Below are positions 23,111 to 35,059 of a stretch of 64,000 nucleotides of DNA, piece by piece. The stretch's first letter is position 1. Each line of letters opens with the position of its first letter. A program made the translations under genes and the position numbers. Source of the stretch: Liopterus haemorrhoidalis (taxonomy: Eukaryota > Arthropoda > Insecta > Coleoptera > Dytiscidae); contig OZ020616.1 in NCBI GenBank assembly GCA_963971575.1, positions 42,160,937 through 42,224,936 on the forward strand. The letters are read 5' to 3'. The notes beneath the pieces are model-generated. The model saw only the letters and a list, made by a program, of their open reading frames with translations. It had not been told where the DNA came from and made no database searches.

Positions 23111-23261
23111 TTGCATAGAAATGATTCTGTTCTTGAATTCACCCCATGACAGTATCTACCGGCATTGGAAATAAGTATCGATACAACGTGGTATTGATTA
23201 CTTGTTTAGTAAAACAAAGTATTTTGCAGTTAGGGCTAGGGTACCGAAAGTATCGAGTGCA

Positions 23262-23720
23262 TGTACATTTATTTGGATTTTGTAGGTATGACCACCAAAA
23301 AACCCTTATTACGTTACTCATGCGTCTGTATGTATGTACGGTAGAAATTGTAGCCAAACGGCTTAACATAGAAAGTTGAAATTTGGTATGCTTATACAAC
23401 TCTTTGACCCACAGATAGGAAAAATACTGAGAGTTCAAGAAACACATCCCGAGATAAATATAAACAATCATGTATTTAATAAAAAAAAAAATATTGTATG
23501 GTACCAAAAGAAAGATCTTAGAATGTAGATTAAGATACGAAAAAGAGTTTTTTTAAATTCGTCTTCTTTAACATGATTTTAGCCAAAAATGTGCTAAAAA
23601 AGTTCTTGTCCCGCCCTCAAGGGGTCTTTACCGAAAGGAGTTAAAGTAAAAATCTGAAAAAAATTATAGGTAATGTACATTAGATCTGAACCGGAAACAC
23701 ACAAGATGAATTTTAGACCC
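23262..23720. repeat. Unclassified repeat R2, copy
   Basis: GGATTTTGTAGGTATGACCA opens the shared segment. It continues with ACTCATGCGTCTGTATG, GTAGCCAAACGGCTTAACAT, ACAACTCTTTGACCCACA and GAGAGTTCAAGAAACACATC. The same order is found at 58160-60390 after removing the inserts there. Neither strand codes for a known protein. Confidence 0.75.
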
Positions 23721-23894
23721 AATTGCGTTTTTGAAAAATATTGTAGTTTTTATGCTTTTGACAAAATTAATTATTTTCAGTTTCAATTTCAAAGATCAAT
23801 ACACTTTTGCATGTGTTAGAACCAATTTTCTTAGCATTTTTTCCACTCCCATTGAGGCACCTTTCCCACTCCGACTGAGGAATCTTTTCCACTC

Positions 23895-24343
23895 GAACCA
23901 ATGCAAACAAATCTTTTTGTCGGCCAAATGTTCATGCAGTAGTGAATGTATGCTGGTCCCACAAATGCCCAAAGATACCTCAATCTCACGATAAGTCACA
24001 TGACGATCTTAAAGTATCAGTTCACGCACAGTATCAATGTTTTCCGGAACAACCGATTTTGGACGACCTTCACAAAATTCGTCCTTAAGCGAACTACGGC
24101 CACGACTGAAGTCGGCAAACCATCGATAAACAGTAGTCCTTAATGGTGCTTCATCGCCAAAAGTCGAATATAGTTCATCTATGTACAGTTGTTGGGTTAA
24201 TCCACGTCGAAAGTTGTATAAAATAATTGCTCGAAAATGTTCACGATTTAATTCAACTTTTAGCCGAGATGAATTTTTTCAAGTTACAGCACAGATGGCA
24301 GCAGAAGTTTAACGCAATCCCGAAATATAAGTGGCAACCCTCG
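23895..24343 (-). pseudogene. Mariner transposase N-terminal fragment with 5' end
   Basis: The minus-strand 5' end is a TIR (CGAGGGTTGCCACTTATATT) next to TA at 24344-24345. The frame then reads REHFRAIILYNFRRGLTQQL, VYRWFADFSRGRSSL, and VTYREIEVSLGI with HSLLHEHLADKKIC. This is the paired helix-turn-helix DNA-binding half of mariner. An in-frame stop precedes DRHVTYREIE. Similarity ends after the KICLHW segment, so the catalytic half and the 3' end are missing. Confidence 0.85.
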
Positions 24344-25239
24344 TATACACATAATACATGTAAACGTAATAGGCAAATGTGACTCATACTCTTTACAAAT
24401 ATGTCCGACTTATAAGTAATGAACTTATATTGAAATAAAGTTAAAACTGGAGAGCCATATATTTTATATAATAATTACCATATCTTATTTCAGTCATTCA
24501 AATTCCAGTAAGTAAATAAGCTGTTCCATTCCATATATCAAAATAAAATGCACATTTCTCGTCGTTTAGTAAAACATAAATTCGTTTCTCATAAATTTAT
24601 ATCATCTTTAACCAATCACATATAAATTTACATAATAAAAAACGAAATTCATGTTTGTATACTCTGTATGCAATTACAAGATATTATGTTTCGCGTGTAT
24701 GTGCATAAGATGTGTACATGCTACGTGAACAAAGTACTATTTGCACTCTTGCTTGAATCTTTGTTCAAACGGACTGAAAGCGGGAGTCGTTGTCAGAGCC
24801 TATATTGGATGTAACGATACGTATCGTTTGAAAAGGGATGCTAAACTCGGTCAAGGTACCCAGTCAGATAAAGTGTTTTTTATTTCTTTCAGCTTTATTT
24901 CGGTTGATAAGAAATTGAAATGTAGGACGGGAGATTAAGTACGATTATAAAAAAGAAAGAATGATACGACGAAAGGAAACAAAATTTGAGTGTTAAGTTA
25001 TAGCTAAGGAAAATCAATATATATTGTTACGTGATGGTAATAAAATAAAACAAATTTTGTTCAGATTTAGTCTATTTATTCAAAATAATAATATATTGAA
25101 CTACACCAGTGATGGAGAAAGTTTTTCCGCAGTTGTTTCAAAATTAAATTTGAAATATTGTAGTTTCAAATCGCAGGTAAAATAATTTATCTACAACCAT
25201 CAAACAATAAATGCATTTTGTCCAACTGTAAGTATATAT

Positions 25240-25641
25240 ATATATTGGTTCCTACAACTCCTCAAAAGGAGCAAAGGGCTTCTACAAAACATCGCCATCT
25301 TGTCCGGTTCTGGGCTAAGGTCTTAATTTCGCCCAATGTCTTTCCTATATCTTTAATTTCTCTGTCCACTGTTCGCGTCCATGTGAGCTTGGGTCTTCCG
25401 ACCTTTCGTTTTCCTTGAGGGTTCCAATAGAACGCTCGTCTCGTGATGTTGTCTGTCTCTCGTCTGAGTGTATGTCCCATCCACTTCCATTTTCGCAACT
25501 GAATTTTCAGTCTTATTTCTGTTTGCAGTGTTTTCTGCCAAAGATCTTTGTTGTTGATTATGTCAGGCCAATGGATTCCTATTATCCTTCGTAGACATTT
25601 GTTGATAAAAATTTGTAGCTTACTGGTTAACGCTTCATTAA
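25240..25641 (-). pseudogene. LINE C-terminal half, downstream part of split element
   Basis: The frame reads TSKLQIFINKCLRRIIGIHW, then WKWMGHTLRR, FYWNPQGKRKVGRPKLTW and stops after VEALCSF. This is the tail that follows the RT in RTE/CR1-type elements of many invertebrates. It begins at 25641, where the plus-strand Jockey-like copy was inserted. Across the gap, 26464-26945 carries the RT palm and ends in SVLLYACETWVV. Removing the insert and one ATTAA restores WVVNEALTSKL in one frame. Confidence 0.85.
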
Positions 25642-26458
25642 TAAATTTTTTTGGCATTTACCTTGACCAACAACTACACTGGAAAAATTATGTTAACGTA
25701 GTCAGTGCTAAGTTGAGTACTGCAATATACGGAATACGCAAGATCCAGCAAAGTGTTAATGAAGAAGCTGCTCACATTGCATATTTTGCTTTATTCCATT
25801 CAATAATGACTACGGCATTACTATATGGGGTAACTCTACTCTATCAATAAAAATTTTTCTTTTACAAAAAAAAAGCAGTAAGGGCAATAGCTAATATTAA
25901 TCGTAGAGATTCCTGTAGATCAAAATTTAAATTATTGAAAATATTAACCCTATACGGTGCATATATATACGGTAATGTAGTAGAAATTCGCAAACATGCT
26001 CAAAATATATTATTAAAAAAACAAATGCACAGTTACAGCACCCGTAACAATCATTTTGTAAATATTCCAAGTCATCGTTTAACCGTCACAAAAAAAGTTC
26101 TTGCTACAAAATATGAGATGTATAACAAAATTCATCCCACAATACAAAAGTTACCCCATAAGAAATTTAAAAATGTAATGCGAGAGTTCTTAATTAACTT
26201 ATGCCCATATAGTATTCTCGAATATATGAATGTACAAAACTGAGAATGTGTAAACCCTATATTATTTGTTTATTTATTTTTTTATTTTTTTAATTACTAT
26301 TTATGTTTTGATTTTAATTTATAAAATTTGATTATATAATAATTACACTAAAGTGTAATTATTAATGAAGCGTAATTTTTTTTTGAATCTGACGACCCTC
26401 TAAATCTGTACTGTTTTCTATAAGGCAATAAACATTATTATTATTAAACATTATTATT
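25642..26458 (+). pseudogene. Jockey-like LINE 3' end inserted in another LINE
   Basis: It is flanked by ATTAA (25637-25641 and 26459-26463). The frame reads FGIYLDQQLHWKNYV, LSTAIYGIRKI, TALLYGVTLLYQ and, after a stop and frameshift at a poly-A stretch (25857-25875), RNNHFVNIPSHRLTVTKK, KLPHKKFKNVMREFL and a stop at 26243. This is the C-terminal part of a Jockey-type ORF2. The 3' UTR holds AATAAA near 26426 and an (ATT)n tail. The copy is 5'-truncated (817 bp) and not functional. Confidence 0.85.
26338..26363 (+). other. 12-bp hairpin in the Jockey-like 3' UTR
   Basis: AATAATTACACT and its reverse complement are separated by two bases, about 95 bases after the stop codon. LINE 3' UTR hairpins can be recognition sites for the reverse transcriptase; that role is inference here. 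Confidence 0.6.
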
Positions 26459-26463
26459 ATTAA

Positions 26464-26945
26464 CCACCCAAGTCTCACAGGCATATAACAGGACAGACTT
26501 TTAACTCATAGTTTTGTCTTTTTGCTGATATGTGCAGATGACCAGAATGTGCTCAGCATAGTAAAGGTCAGCTTTGCTTTCTGAATTCTGGCAGCAATAT
26601 CTTCGCATGCGCCTCCTTGTTCCGTGATGATGCTTCCTAGGTAGCAGAACCTGGATATACGCTCAACAGGAACATCATGTAATTGAAGACTTCGAGTATT
26701 TGAGGTGTTGATGCGCAGTTCTTTTGTTTTGCTGACATTTAGAGTCCAGCATATCGCGCGTGTTTGCAAAGTTCACTCAGTTTCTGCTGCATATCTTGGA
26801 ACGTTTGTGTTAGTAGACAGAGATCGTCGGCATAGTCCAAGTCTTCTAGGCTAGTAGTTAGACCCCATTGTATTCCACGAAGTAAAGTAAGTGTAAGTAC
26901 ATAAAGCTGTTCATATTGCACGCAATGTAAAAAAGAAACGCGCAT
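26464..26945 (-). pseudogene. LINE RT domain, upstream part of split element
   Basis: The minus strand reads RGIQWGLTTSLEDLDYADDL (catalytic YADD) and KLSELCKHARYAGL. After a frameshift near 26760 it continues LNVSKTKELRIN, VERISRFCYLGSII, and FSTFWSSAHISKKTKL-type text, ending SVLLYACETWVV next to the insertion point. It is the palm and thumb of a non-LTR reverse transcriptase and the 5' neighbour of 25240-25641. The two sections form one LINE remnant of about 880 bp. Confidence 0.85.
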
Positions 26946-28242
26946 GCGTGGTCACCCATGAAAATTTAACATTTTCTACACTGCAAGTTTTATTTAGTAA
27001 GTAAGTTAGTTAATATGTTTGGCGCTCGGGAACGATAGCTATTTGCGTTGCACACAGAGTTATATAACCAGAATATTATTTATAAGTTAGAATAAATAAA
27101 ACAATAAATAATCGTATTTTAAACATTGTTGTTATTACAATCAGCTGATGTTCAGTAGCCATCTTGATGACGTAGGTTCGGAAGTTTTACAATGAAGGCT
27201 CAGATTTTCTGTTTCAAAATTAAATTTACTAATCTTTTAATGATAATGATAACTATATAGTTCTAGATAAAATATTGTACTTGACTCGCATATAATGGTT
27301 ATGTTATGGTCGGATGATTGCAACCCTCACCTGTGCCTCGGATGGTAAACTTCAACTATGTGAAATATAGCTTTCATTATATGCTTGTTCCTATTTAGGC
27401 GTTGGGATCCTATTATTTAAGGTATAATTGAATCGTTTATTTCAGATATCACCTATCGATCCAATTAGCAAATTTTCCATATCTGGCCTCCACACTCTTG
27501 TAGACAGTGGCACATAGATTACTGCTATCTAGTTTATTTCATTATTATATGTTTTTTGTTTTTTACAGCAATAGTATATTTTATACGCGTTTTATTAGAA
27601 GATGTATTGGCACACGAATTGTTTGAGTACGACGAGTGAAGCGAGGAGTTCTCCAAAGAAACAAGTGTGACAATACGTCGTTTAAAACGAGCATAACATA
27701 ATATTTTTTATACTTTGCACCACTTATATTACAGAAATTAAAAATTTCATTTTTAATTTTGTGATTTTTGTGAAATGAGATCACCATAGCAATAATGCAT
27801 AACAAAACAATTTCTATGATAACATCACACAACAGTAATTTGACAGATGCAAAACAACAAACTTTCTTTTTGAATTTTCTTAATAATAATATTATAAAAT
27901 GTAATTATCTAACATGGAGATACTTACAAATTGTATTAAATAAACATTTTAAAATATTTGAGGTTATCAATGACACGTCGTAGACGACTACCACTGAAAT
28001 AAAAAGTAACCAAAAACAGTTTAACGATAGCTTCTATTATTAAACTGTTTTCAGTGTAACAATGATATTATTGTGACCGCAAACTATAAAAACTATTATT
28101 ATTACATGTTTGATATAGTCGTCATGTTTATAATAAATACAAATTAAACCTAGCAATAGAGTGTGTGTATATTGTTAATTTGATCTCAGCACCTACATTT
28201 GTGTTTTAATTATTCACTAAAAAGTTCCAGCATCTCATATAA

Positions 28243-28910
28243 TTATCTGATATTCGCAATATTTTTCATAAAAGGTCCCAGCACCATTAAAGCTCTTATC
28301 CACAGCAGCAGCAAATGATTATTAGTCAAGTGATTTTTAAAGCAGATATATTTTAGCGCTTTGTTTTGAATGTATTCAAGTTTATTAACATATTTGTCGT
28401 AGAGTGGATTCCATTTAACAGAACAATAATTTAAATTACTAAAAACAAAAGCATAATACAGAGATTTAATAGGTTGTGCAGAGCGGAAATCCTTAGTAGT
28501 TCGGGTTATAAAGCCTAACATTCTTAAAGATTTGGCACAAATGTAACTAATGTGAGGATCAAATTTTAGTTTGGAATCGAAAATGACACCTAAATCTTTA
28601 ATTTCGGTTACTCTTGAGAGAACACTATTATCAATATTGTAATCTTAATTCAAAATGTATCTGTTACGCGAAAATGAAATGACGTGACATTTATCACAAT
28701 TGATAACAAGTTTATTTTCCTGGCAATATGTAGCAAATTAAGATAATTCCGCCTGCAGGAGATCGGCATCTGATAGACTGCAAATGTTTCTGTAGATCCT
28801 CAAATCGTCGGCGAAGAGCTGGAACTGAACATCTTTGAATATTGATGATACATCGTTGATAAATAATAAGAAAAATAGCGGCCCAAGGTGGAACCCTTGT
28901 GCCAAACCTG
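28243..28910 (-). pseudogene. Jockey/CR1-like LINE RT fragment
   Basis: From the right, the minus strand reads QGFHLGPLFFLLFINDVSSI and the catalytic box FADD (LFADDLRIYRN). Then come LVINCDKCHVISFSRNR, EIKDLGVIFDSKLKFDPHI and the open 92-residue piece LRMLGFITRTTKDF, LNYCSVKWNPLYDKYV. This is the RT palm and thumb of a Jockey/CR1-type element. At least two in-frame stops are present (after QAELS and after RYILN), so it is dead. The 5' end is cut at about 28910. Confidence 0.85.
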
Positions 28911-29379
28911 AAGTCTTATATTGATTATATTGTTAAATTGCGTTTGCTAATTTCTTATTGAATTAAAAATGCCTGGCAAAGAATTGTCTTAGTAAGATTT
29001 CTTAATTCCTTCTAACCCTCGTTCATTGTCAGTAATAACTTAAAGAGCCTTTTTTAAATTTTGTGTTTAATTCTTCAACTATTTTGCAATTCTTTATTCC
29101 AACAAAACAATACTTACTATACTCTATTCCATTTCCGAATTATAAATATCAACCCAATTAAAGAATTTCAATACCATGTTTTAAAATTCAATGTTATGAG
29201 GAGATATAACAAAAATAATGGAGCTTCCAATTACTGCGTAAGCCATTCCATAAAGGCTTGCTTTGTCTATAATAATTGATACATATTCTTATTGTATTTT
29301 CTCGCTTTCAATATTATCTTGAAGTTTGGATGCAGTTATAAAATTCATTTAAACATGGAATATATTATAGAGCCACTTC

Positions 29380-30180
29380 TTTTGTGTGGGTTACGTAAAA
29401 TTATCATAAGGGTCACGCGTTTGTTACCGTTGGACTAGACCGGTCGACGGCAACCGAACCACCGGTTGCGAGAAATTTTTAGTGGTCCAAGTAGAAATAT
29501 GGACATTATTTATGTCACGTTTTGGTTAAATTATACATGAAATTCGACATAAAGTGCTCAGTTCTCGAATATTTGAGGCACTTTGTGAAGAAATGGGCTC
29601 CCAACAGACTCAACTTAACTACACGCTGAGCCAAGATGACTGTCGAGGGGCAAAATACTGACAGAATTGTTCGACCTACATCAAGAGGCTATTCTTTCAG
29701 CAGGAAAATAATTTGAAATAAGAAAATATCTCGTCTGACGATGATTGGCTCGCAAGCCTGGCAGATATTTTCTTTCTGTTGAGCGATCCAAATACGTCCT
29801 TGAAAGGACAAATATACGGACGTAGACAATTTATGGAGGTGATTCAAAACAAAATATTTCTGTGGTACACACGGTTGGTCAAGCAAGAAGGAAGTCTTCC
29901 GTCTACCCCATGCTGACCGGGATTGCCGTGAACCTACCTCCTGGCGGAGGTTGCACATCAAGGAGTTAAGGAGCCTGCTGTAGTGCTCCCTCGATCACAT
30001 GGGGGCTGCTGCGTATTCTACCAGGACTTTAGTCTATATGGAGTCGGACCCGTGAACGTTACCGTGGTTGTGTGAAACGTCGTAGAAGAGTTGACTAGGT
30101 TTCTCTGCCCGGCTACCGTACGACATCCATTTATTTATACCTTCGATAAACCTAGTTCAGCTATTTATTCGTCATGACAA
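29380..30180. other. GC-richer island, unidentified
   Basis: Contains sequence richer in GC and CpG than its flanks, without a convincing reading frame; the 90-residue minus-strand frame at 29689-29961 is unrecognised. It could be a degraded LTR or a retroelement leader. TGTCA at 29513 and TGACA near 30180 lack matching flanks. Confidence 0.3.
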
Positions 30181-30189
30181 ATATTACCT

Positions 30190-31960
30190 AATTACGTAAA
30201 TGTAGCGCATGCATTACGTTATCAGTTTCTACATGCTAGACGCTGACAAGTAGTTTTTTAATCATACAGCTGAACGTCACAATGTATAGGTGTTCTCCTG
30301 ATCTGGGGTTACCTTTGTGATAAAATTATTAGTTTTTAAGAGTATGATTATTGAATATGTGTATGCTTGACATTTGTCTTAAATTGGCAGTGGCTGTGGA
30401 AAAAGCAGGACATTATTATTATAGCATTGTTGAAGTATCTGAGACTTGTGGAGCGGAATATGAGAATTACTAGACATTAAAAATATATGTATATTTGTGT
30501 AGAGGAGTAAGAGTAATATTAGCGAATATAGTAACGCTCCAAGAAAATATTTGCGGGAGGCGGGTTAATTTTGAAACTGCGTCACTGCCATTTGACTTTA
30601 TTGCTTGCATTTTTTTATGTTGGACAAGGTTTTCTTTGTATTTCTTGCATGACTGTAAGTCAGTTGGATGTGGAACGTTGCACTCTTCATATAGGTTTCA
30701 ATTCAACGCCATTCTAATTAAGATATGTTCCTTCCTAAACACACAACCTATCCAATTGTTGCCAAATGTTTCAGTGGAAACTACGGCTGTTGAACTTGAA
30801 TGCTTAATATATAGATGAATCCTATATTCTTGACTAAATAACACATCGAAATTATATTCAGTACACCTTGTTCGTTTTACTTAGCTACAATGCCGCTTAT
30901 TCAAGCTCAAATAGCCATAAAACTTTCATGAAACATATCTAAAGGACAAAACGAAGTACATACAATTCAAATGCATAACGGTTAAATTACTTGCAGGTAC
31001 AATTTAATGCTCTTGCAACTTGAAATAAATTACAATTGCGCAACTAAATACACAGTAATATATTCTGCATTGTTCTAATCCCAGGGATGAAAATATGCAT
31101 AACAGTGACATTTACAGTACAATCTGCGGTGCTTGTGTGTGTGTAAGCTGACGACCACACTACCCTGAACAACGATTAATCGCGTTAAGGTCCAGCGCGA
31201 ATTCTCTGAATACGACCGACATTACCGACTTTATAATTCAATAGTAAACAAACTGCGCACAGATTGCTTCGTGGAATTTTATGTTTTTTCATATTGAGAA
31301 TTGAACGGCAAATATTGCTACAAAAAAATTAAAAAGGTTAGTGGTAAAAGTGATTAAAAAAATACAATAAAACTTCGTTTAAAACCAAAACTGTGGTTAA
31401 TAGTACGCAAAATAACACGCGAACAAAACTGCGTATAAAAAAGTAGAATCTGTTCTATTACAAATTGAGACAGAGCATCGTTGCGTGTACCTATAAACAT
31501 GTGTACAGCGAAAAAGAGTCAGAAATTGTATTTACCAAATCACAAAATGGAAAATAGATCATTTCAGTGTGGTCACAACCGTCAAACAGACATATAAAAG
31601 TAGAGGATATAGGACAACAAATACCAGACGCGCACCCAGAATTTTTTCTTGAGAGGGAAGGAGCTTAGAATCCAAAATTTTTTCTAAGGAGTGCTCAGAT
31701 GACGAAATACTTGCTTGAGGGTCTCACATTCAACTACAAGGAAAATTGTCCCTTAAAAATGTGATTTTTTTAGTCTTGGGGAGGGGGCTCAAACACTCAA
31801 AATAAATATTAATATGAACTCCAAAGGGTAAAAAATTAGATATGTAGATACCTTGTCGACTCAACTGACTTCCGCACCTGATCGGACGCTTTTTATTCAA
31901 TGGGTCTCTAACACCACTTCTCAATTTGGCTCTCACGCCAATCAAGAACTAAAAGATATG
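30190..31960. other. No gene identified
   Basis: About 1.8 kb of AT-rich sequence. The 107-codon frame at 30495-30818 has no motif I know and is probably chance. Confidence 0.4.
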
Positions 31961-31962
31961 TA

Positions 31963-32971
31963 TCAGGTCGTCAAGGATGAAATTTGTAGTTAATAATATT
32001 GCCAACTTTAACAGCTTATTATTTGCCATTGGCTTAATATTTTACCGTTCTGTTTTTTTTTTCTTTTTTTGTTGGAAAGTTACACATCTCGCCTGTTTAA
32101 AAAAATCATTGTATGCTCAAAAAATATAAAAAACTTAAAAAAAAAAAATTGTTGAAAATGAAACGGTCGGAAATTCGAAATATTATGAAGTATGAGTTCT
32201 TATGTGCAACTACGGTATCGCAGACCGCGCGAAACATTAATAGTGTATTTGGCTCTAGTGTTACTACGCAGAAGACAATCAGACCAATTCTGTAACTCAG
32301 TTACTATGATCATTGTAACTAAATTTGTCGCTATGGCAAGGTCAGTTACTATCATGAATGAAAGTCATTATAATTTTTATAATATTTTATCTTGTAGTAA
32401 CGTTACTACACTGTAACTTTTTACAGAATTGATCTGAATATCAAATTAGGTCGCCAAATTTTGTACAGGTAACTTAAAAAAAAAACCTGGCTCATCGATC
32501 ACAACAGAAATATACTGCAACTAACTGAACGAAATGAAGCAAAAACTTAAAGAAAATCAGCCTAGATTGGTCAACAGATCGACTCCTATCTTATTGCATG
32601 ATAACGCTAGACCATACACTACACAAATGACTGTGGCAAAACTACAGGAATTGGAGTTGTAACTTCTTCATCATCCGCCATACTCACCAGACCTATCCCC
32701 CACTGACTACCACTTTTTCCGCAATTTGGACAACTTTTCAATAGGAAAACGGTTGAATTCCGACAATGCTGTAAAACTGGCCTTCCAGGAATTCATTGAC
32801 TCTCGTCCGCCAGGGTTTTATACCACCGGTCTGAACAACCTGCCGCTTAAATGACAAAAGTGTATAGACAATATGGGTGCATACTTTAATGAATAAAATA
32901 ATTCCTTGTATTTGTAAGTTATCAACCAACTTTGCCTTTTTTTTCTACAAATTTCATCCTTGACGACCTAA
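31963..32971 (+). pseudogene. Internally deleted mariner, copy 2, carrying a MITE
   Basis: Same TIR and TA borders as 2898-3746. The N-terminal part reads KRSEIRNIMKYEFL and VSQTARNINSVFGSS. Insertion of a 157-bp MITE (32280-32436) follows. The rest reads on to FRQWFAKF-like text, the same A-run deletion junction (32475-32485), ILLHDNAR and the third-Asp region with YSPDLSPTDY, then PPGFYTTGL. The first catalytic Asp is missing because of the shared deletion. Frameshifts and stops make it inactive. Confidence 0.85.
32280..32436. mobile_element. 157-bp MITE, family M, copy 1
   Basis: The ends CAGACCAATTCTGTAA and TTACAGAATTGATCTG are inverted repeats, and AAT is duplicated on both sides (32277-32279 and 32437-32439). 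The uninterrupted site is visible in the other mariner copy near 3200. The internal sequence (GTTACTAT...CATGAATGAAAG) recurs at 55813-55966. It has no code. A 3-bp duplication fits Harbinger-type transposition, but this is not decisive. Confidence 0.85.
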
Positions 32972-33328
32972 TATATACAGTTCACCTGCTCTGTCATGGC
33001 GAACCCAACTGGCACTGGTTCTTCGTCGTTATCCGCCCAATGTGCGCATCGGTCGCAACAAAGATTTTAAAAACTGTACTAAGAATGCCGCCTCTCCCCT
33101 TCTGTCTGTCGGGTTTTTTTTTTAACTCTTGAAAAACCACTTTTTATAGCAATCCAATTGAAGAATAAACTCATTACAATTCCTTTTAAACTTTTTGTTG
33201 ATTGTTAAAAAATTATTCAGAGTAAAATATCTCATAAATCATTTCAAGAATCTTTTAAAAAATTATATAAAACTTTTCCTGTCACATTTAGCCAAAATCC
33301 TTATTTACTATACCCCAGTTACTGTCAT

Positions 33329-33580
33329 TCATGTGTTATCATCGTTCACAAAAATCCATTTTACTTTTTTCCAGTTGAAATCTTCTTCGTAACGTAATTT
33401 TTCTTGACTGATTTTCTTCCCTACATTGACCTGCCTTAAACTGTTTAACATGAATTCTTTTGCATCAATGGAAATAGACATTTTCCATTCTTTTTTAAAA
33501 TCAAAGGAGTGAATTTCCATTGGGGTTAGATTATTGGACGCAGGTGGGTTTGTGTGAAAATTCTTTACTTCTTGGAACAT
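33329..33580 (-). CDS. Unrecognised open frame (83 codons)
   Basis: The peptide is rich in Lys, Asn and Glu and contains NNLTPMEIHSFDFKKEWKMS and EEDFNWKKVKWIFVNDD. It has a less random composition than most frames here, but I do not recognise the family. It may be one exon or a piece of an old transposon protein. There is no clear splice site, promoter or neighbour that supports a gene. Confidence 0.25.
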   Translation of the reverse strand: MFQEVKNFHTNPPASNNLTPMEIHSFDFKKEWKMSISIDAKEFMLNSLRQVNVGKKISQEKLRYEEDFNWKKVKWIFVNDDNT

Positions 33581-33870
33581 TCATTAACGAGCTACAAACT
33601 TTAGAGATTACTAGAACTCAAACTACTTACTTTAAATTATTTTATTCATGTGTTGGTCGTTTCATCCTCTTGAGATTAGTAAAATGTTTCTTGTTGTTTA
33701 ACTTAAAACACAATTAAAAATGTGGTTTCAGCATGACATGTTACAAACGGATTTTTAATTTTAATTATTTAAACTTGAAGTAGATAGGACACGAAATGAG
33801 GATGAATAAAAATTGTAAGAATGATCTGAAAAGGTAGACTGACGCGTCGGCCAGTGAGACGTCGAAAAAT

Positions 33871-34140
33871 ATGGAAATATTACCAATAGAAGATCTAGCA
33901 TGTATTGAAATATTCGTTTGTACCTACGATGATCAATTTTTGACTATACAGTTTCAGGAAACCACCAAGAAATCGGAATTTTATATTTATCATCATCAGT
34001 ACCATTGGCACGACAGCCCGAGGTGGGCTAAGGTATCCTATTTCCAGGTTGAGAAAGAAAGAGAGAGAGTGAGAAAGAACGTTCTTGAACATCTTCAACA
34101 GCAAGTTCTTCCAGTAACTGTTATGGATCAAATCCGCTAA
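33871..34140 (+). CDS. Unrecognised open frame (89 codons)
   Basis: Starts at an ATG and stops before a purine-rich GAGA repeat region (about 34047-34080 lies inside it and encodes EKERERVRKN). The first half, with CTYDDQFLTIQFQET and YIYHHQYHWHD, does not match a family I know. The second half is low-complexity. It is probably not a gene. Confidence 0.2.
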   Translation: MEILPIEDLACIEIFVCTYDDQFLTIQFQETTKKSEFYIYHHQYHWHDSPRWAKVSYFQVEKERERVRKNVLEHLQQQVLPVTVMDQIR

Positions 34141-35059
34141 TCGCAATACACAAGAAACGAGGATTTACTTCCGCCGCGAAACCAGTGCCTCTCCTACTCT
34201 AGGGACAAAACTAGCAAGTAAGAGAGAGCGAGAGAGGGTTAAAAACTGGGTTTTGTAAAAGCGCTGGCTTTCAGTTCAATAACTCTTCCATATTTTTCAA
34301 GCAGTGTTACTACAGGGGACTGCGCTCCACATCCATCGTAGAGTATTTTGTGGCAACATATCCTCCGTACGATATATAAGTTTTGAGTATATCGAAGACG
34401 TCTAGCATAGATAATCCGACTTGGTTGGGTCAATCGGTGTTCCCACAAAATTTCTGATTCTATTCGCAGTAGTATTAATAGATTCTGTTGACTAATTTAT
34501 GTAATTGTGTTGTACAACTGACTTTGAAGTATAGCTCTAACGGTCGAGTTTTGGTTTGATCCTTATGAGGTCATTTAGCCGTCCTATTTGTTCGTTGTTT
34601 ATTACTTTAGATTCCATACATCGGAGTCAGTTGTACGAAAAGAACTACAGATTTATCGGCATCCTTTGTGGTCGTTTTTGAAAATAATTTGATTTATATT
34701 GTATTTTCGGGCTTAAAGTATATTATCGAGATTGTACGTATTTAGATTTTTTTTTTGTTACAACATTCTTGAGATAATAAATTTATGATTAGATATATAT
34801 TGTGTTTCTTTTACGAGAACTCTATCCGTACCCCCTTTGGAAATATCTCTTCCACAATTTAAGGCAAGAAGAAGCGAGGTGACTGGCGCCTTTGTAGAAA
34901 TTCAGGCTGCACTTAGGTGAGTGGTAATTTTCAGAACCCTCCTACATAGTCACATCTACCTCTAGACTCGGCTGGCGGCCTTCTACCTTGTCCTGGACAG
35001 TTGATAACCTTTGGATGATCACTTCACAAAAGTTTACGAGATAAATATTTTCCAATTTT

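Larger units (their letters stand above)
22554..23151 (+). mobile_element. Solo LTR (598 bp)
   Basis: It starts TGTCACAATTATGG and ends ACCCCATGACA, so the termini are TGTCA/TGACA, and GTAT is duplicated on both sides (22550-22553 and 23152-23155). TATAAAA at 22816-22822 and AATAAA at 23105-23110 lie in the order expected for U3-R-U5. No internal retrotransposon code adjoins it, so it is probably the product of LTR-LTR recombination. Ty3/Gypsy is the likeliest class but is not proven. Confidence 0.75.

Noticed and set aside
29513..30185. A second solo LTR (TGTCA near 29513, TGACA near 30180)
   Set aside because: The flanking bases do not match (ATTTA against AATAT) and no TATA/AATAAA pair lies in the right order.
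34485..34900. LTR end plus primer-binding site (TGGCGCC near 34885)
   Set aside because: No TG...CA boundary sits next to the TGGCGCC, and no gag/pol code follows.
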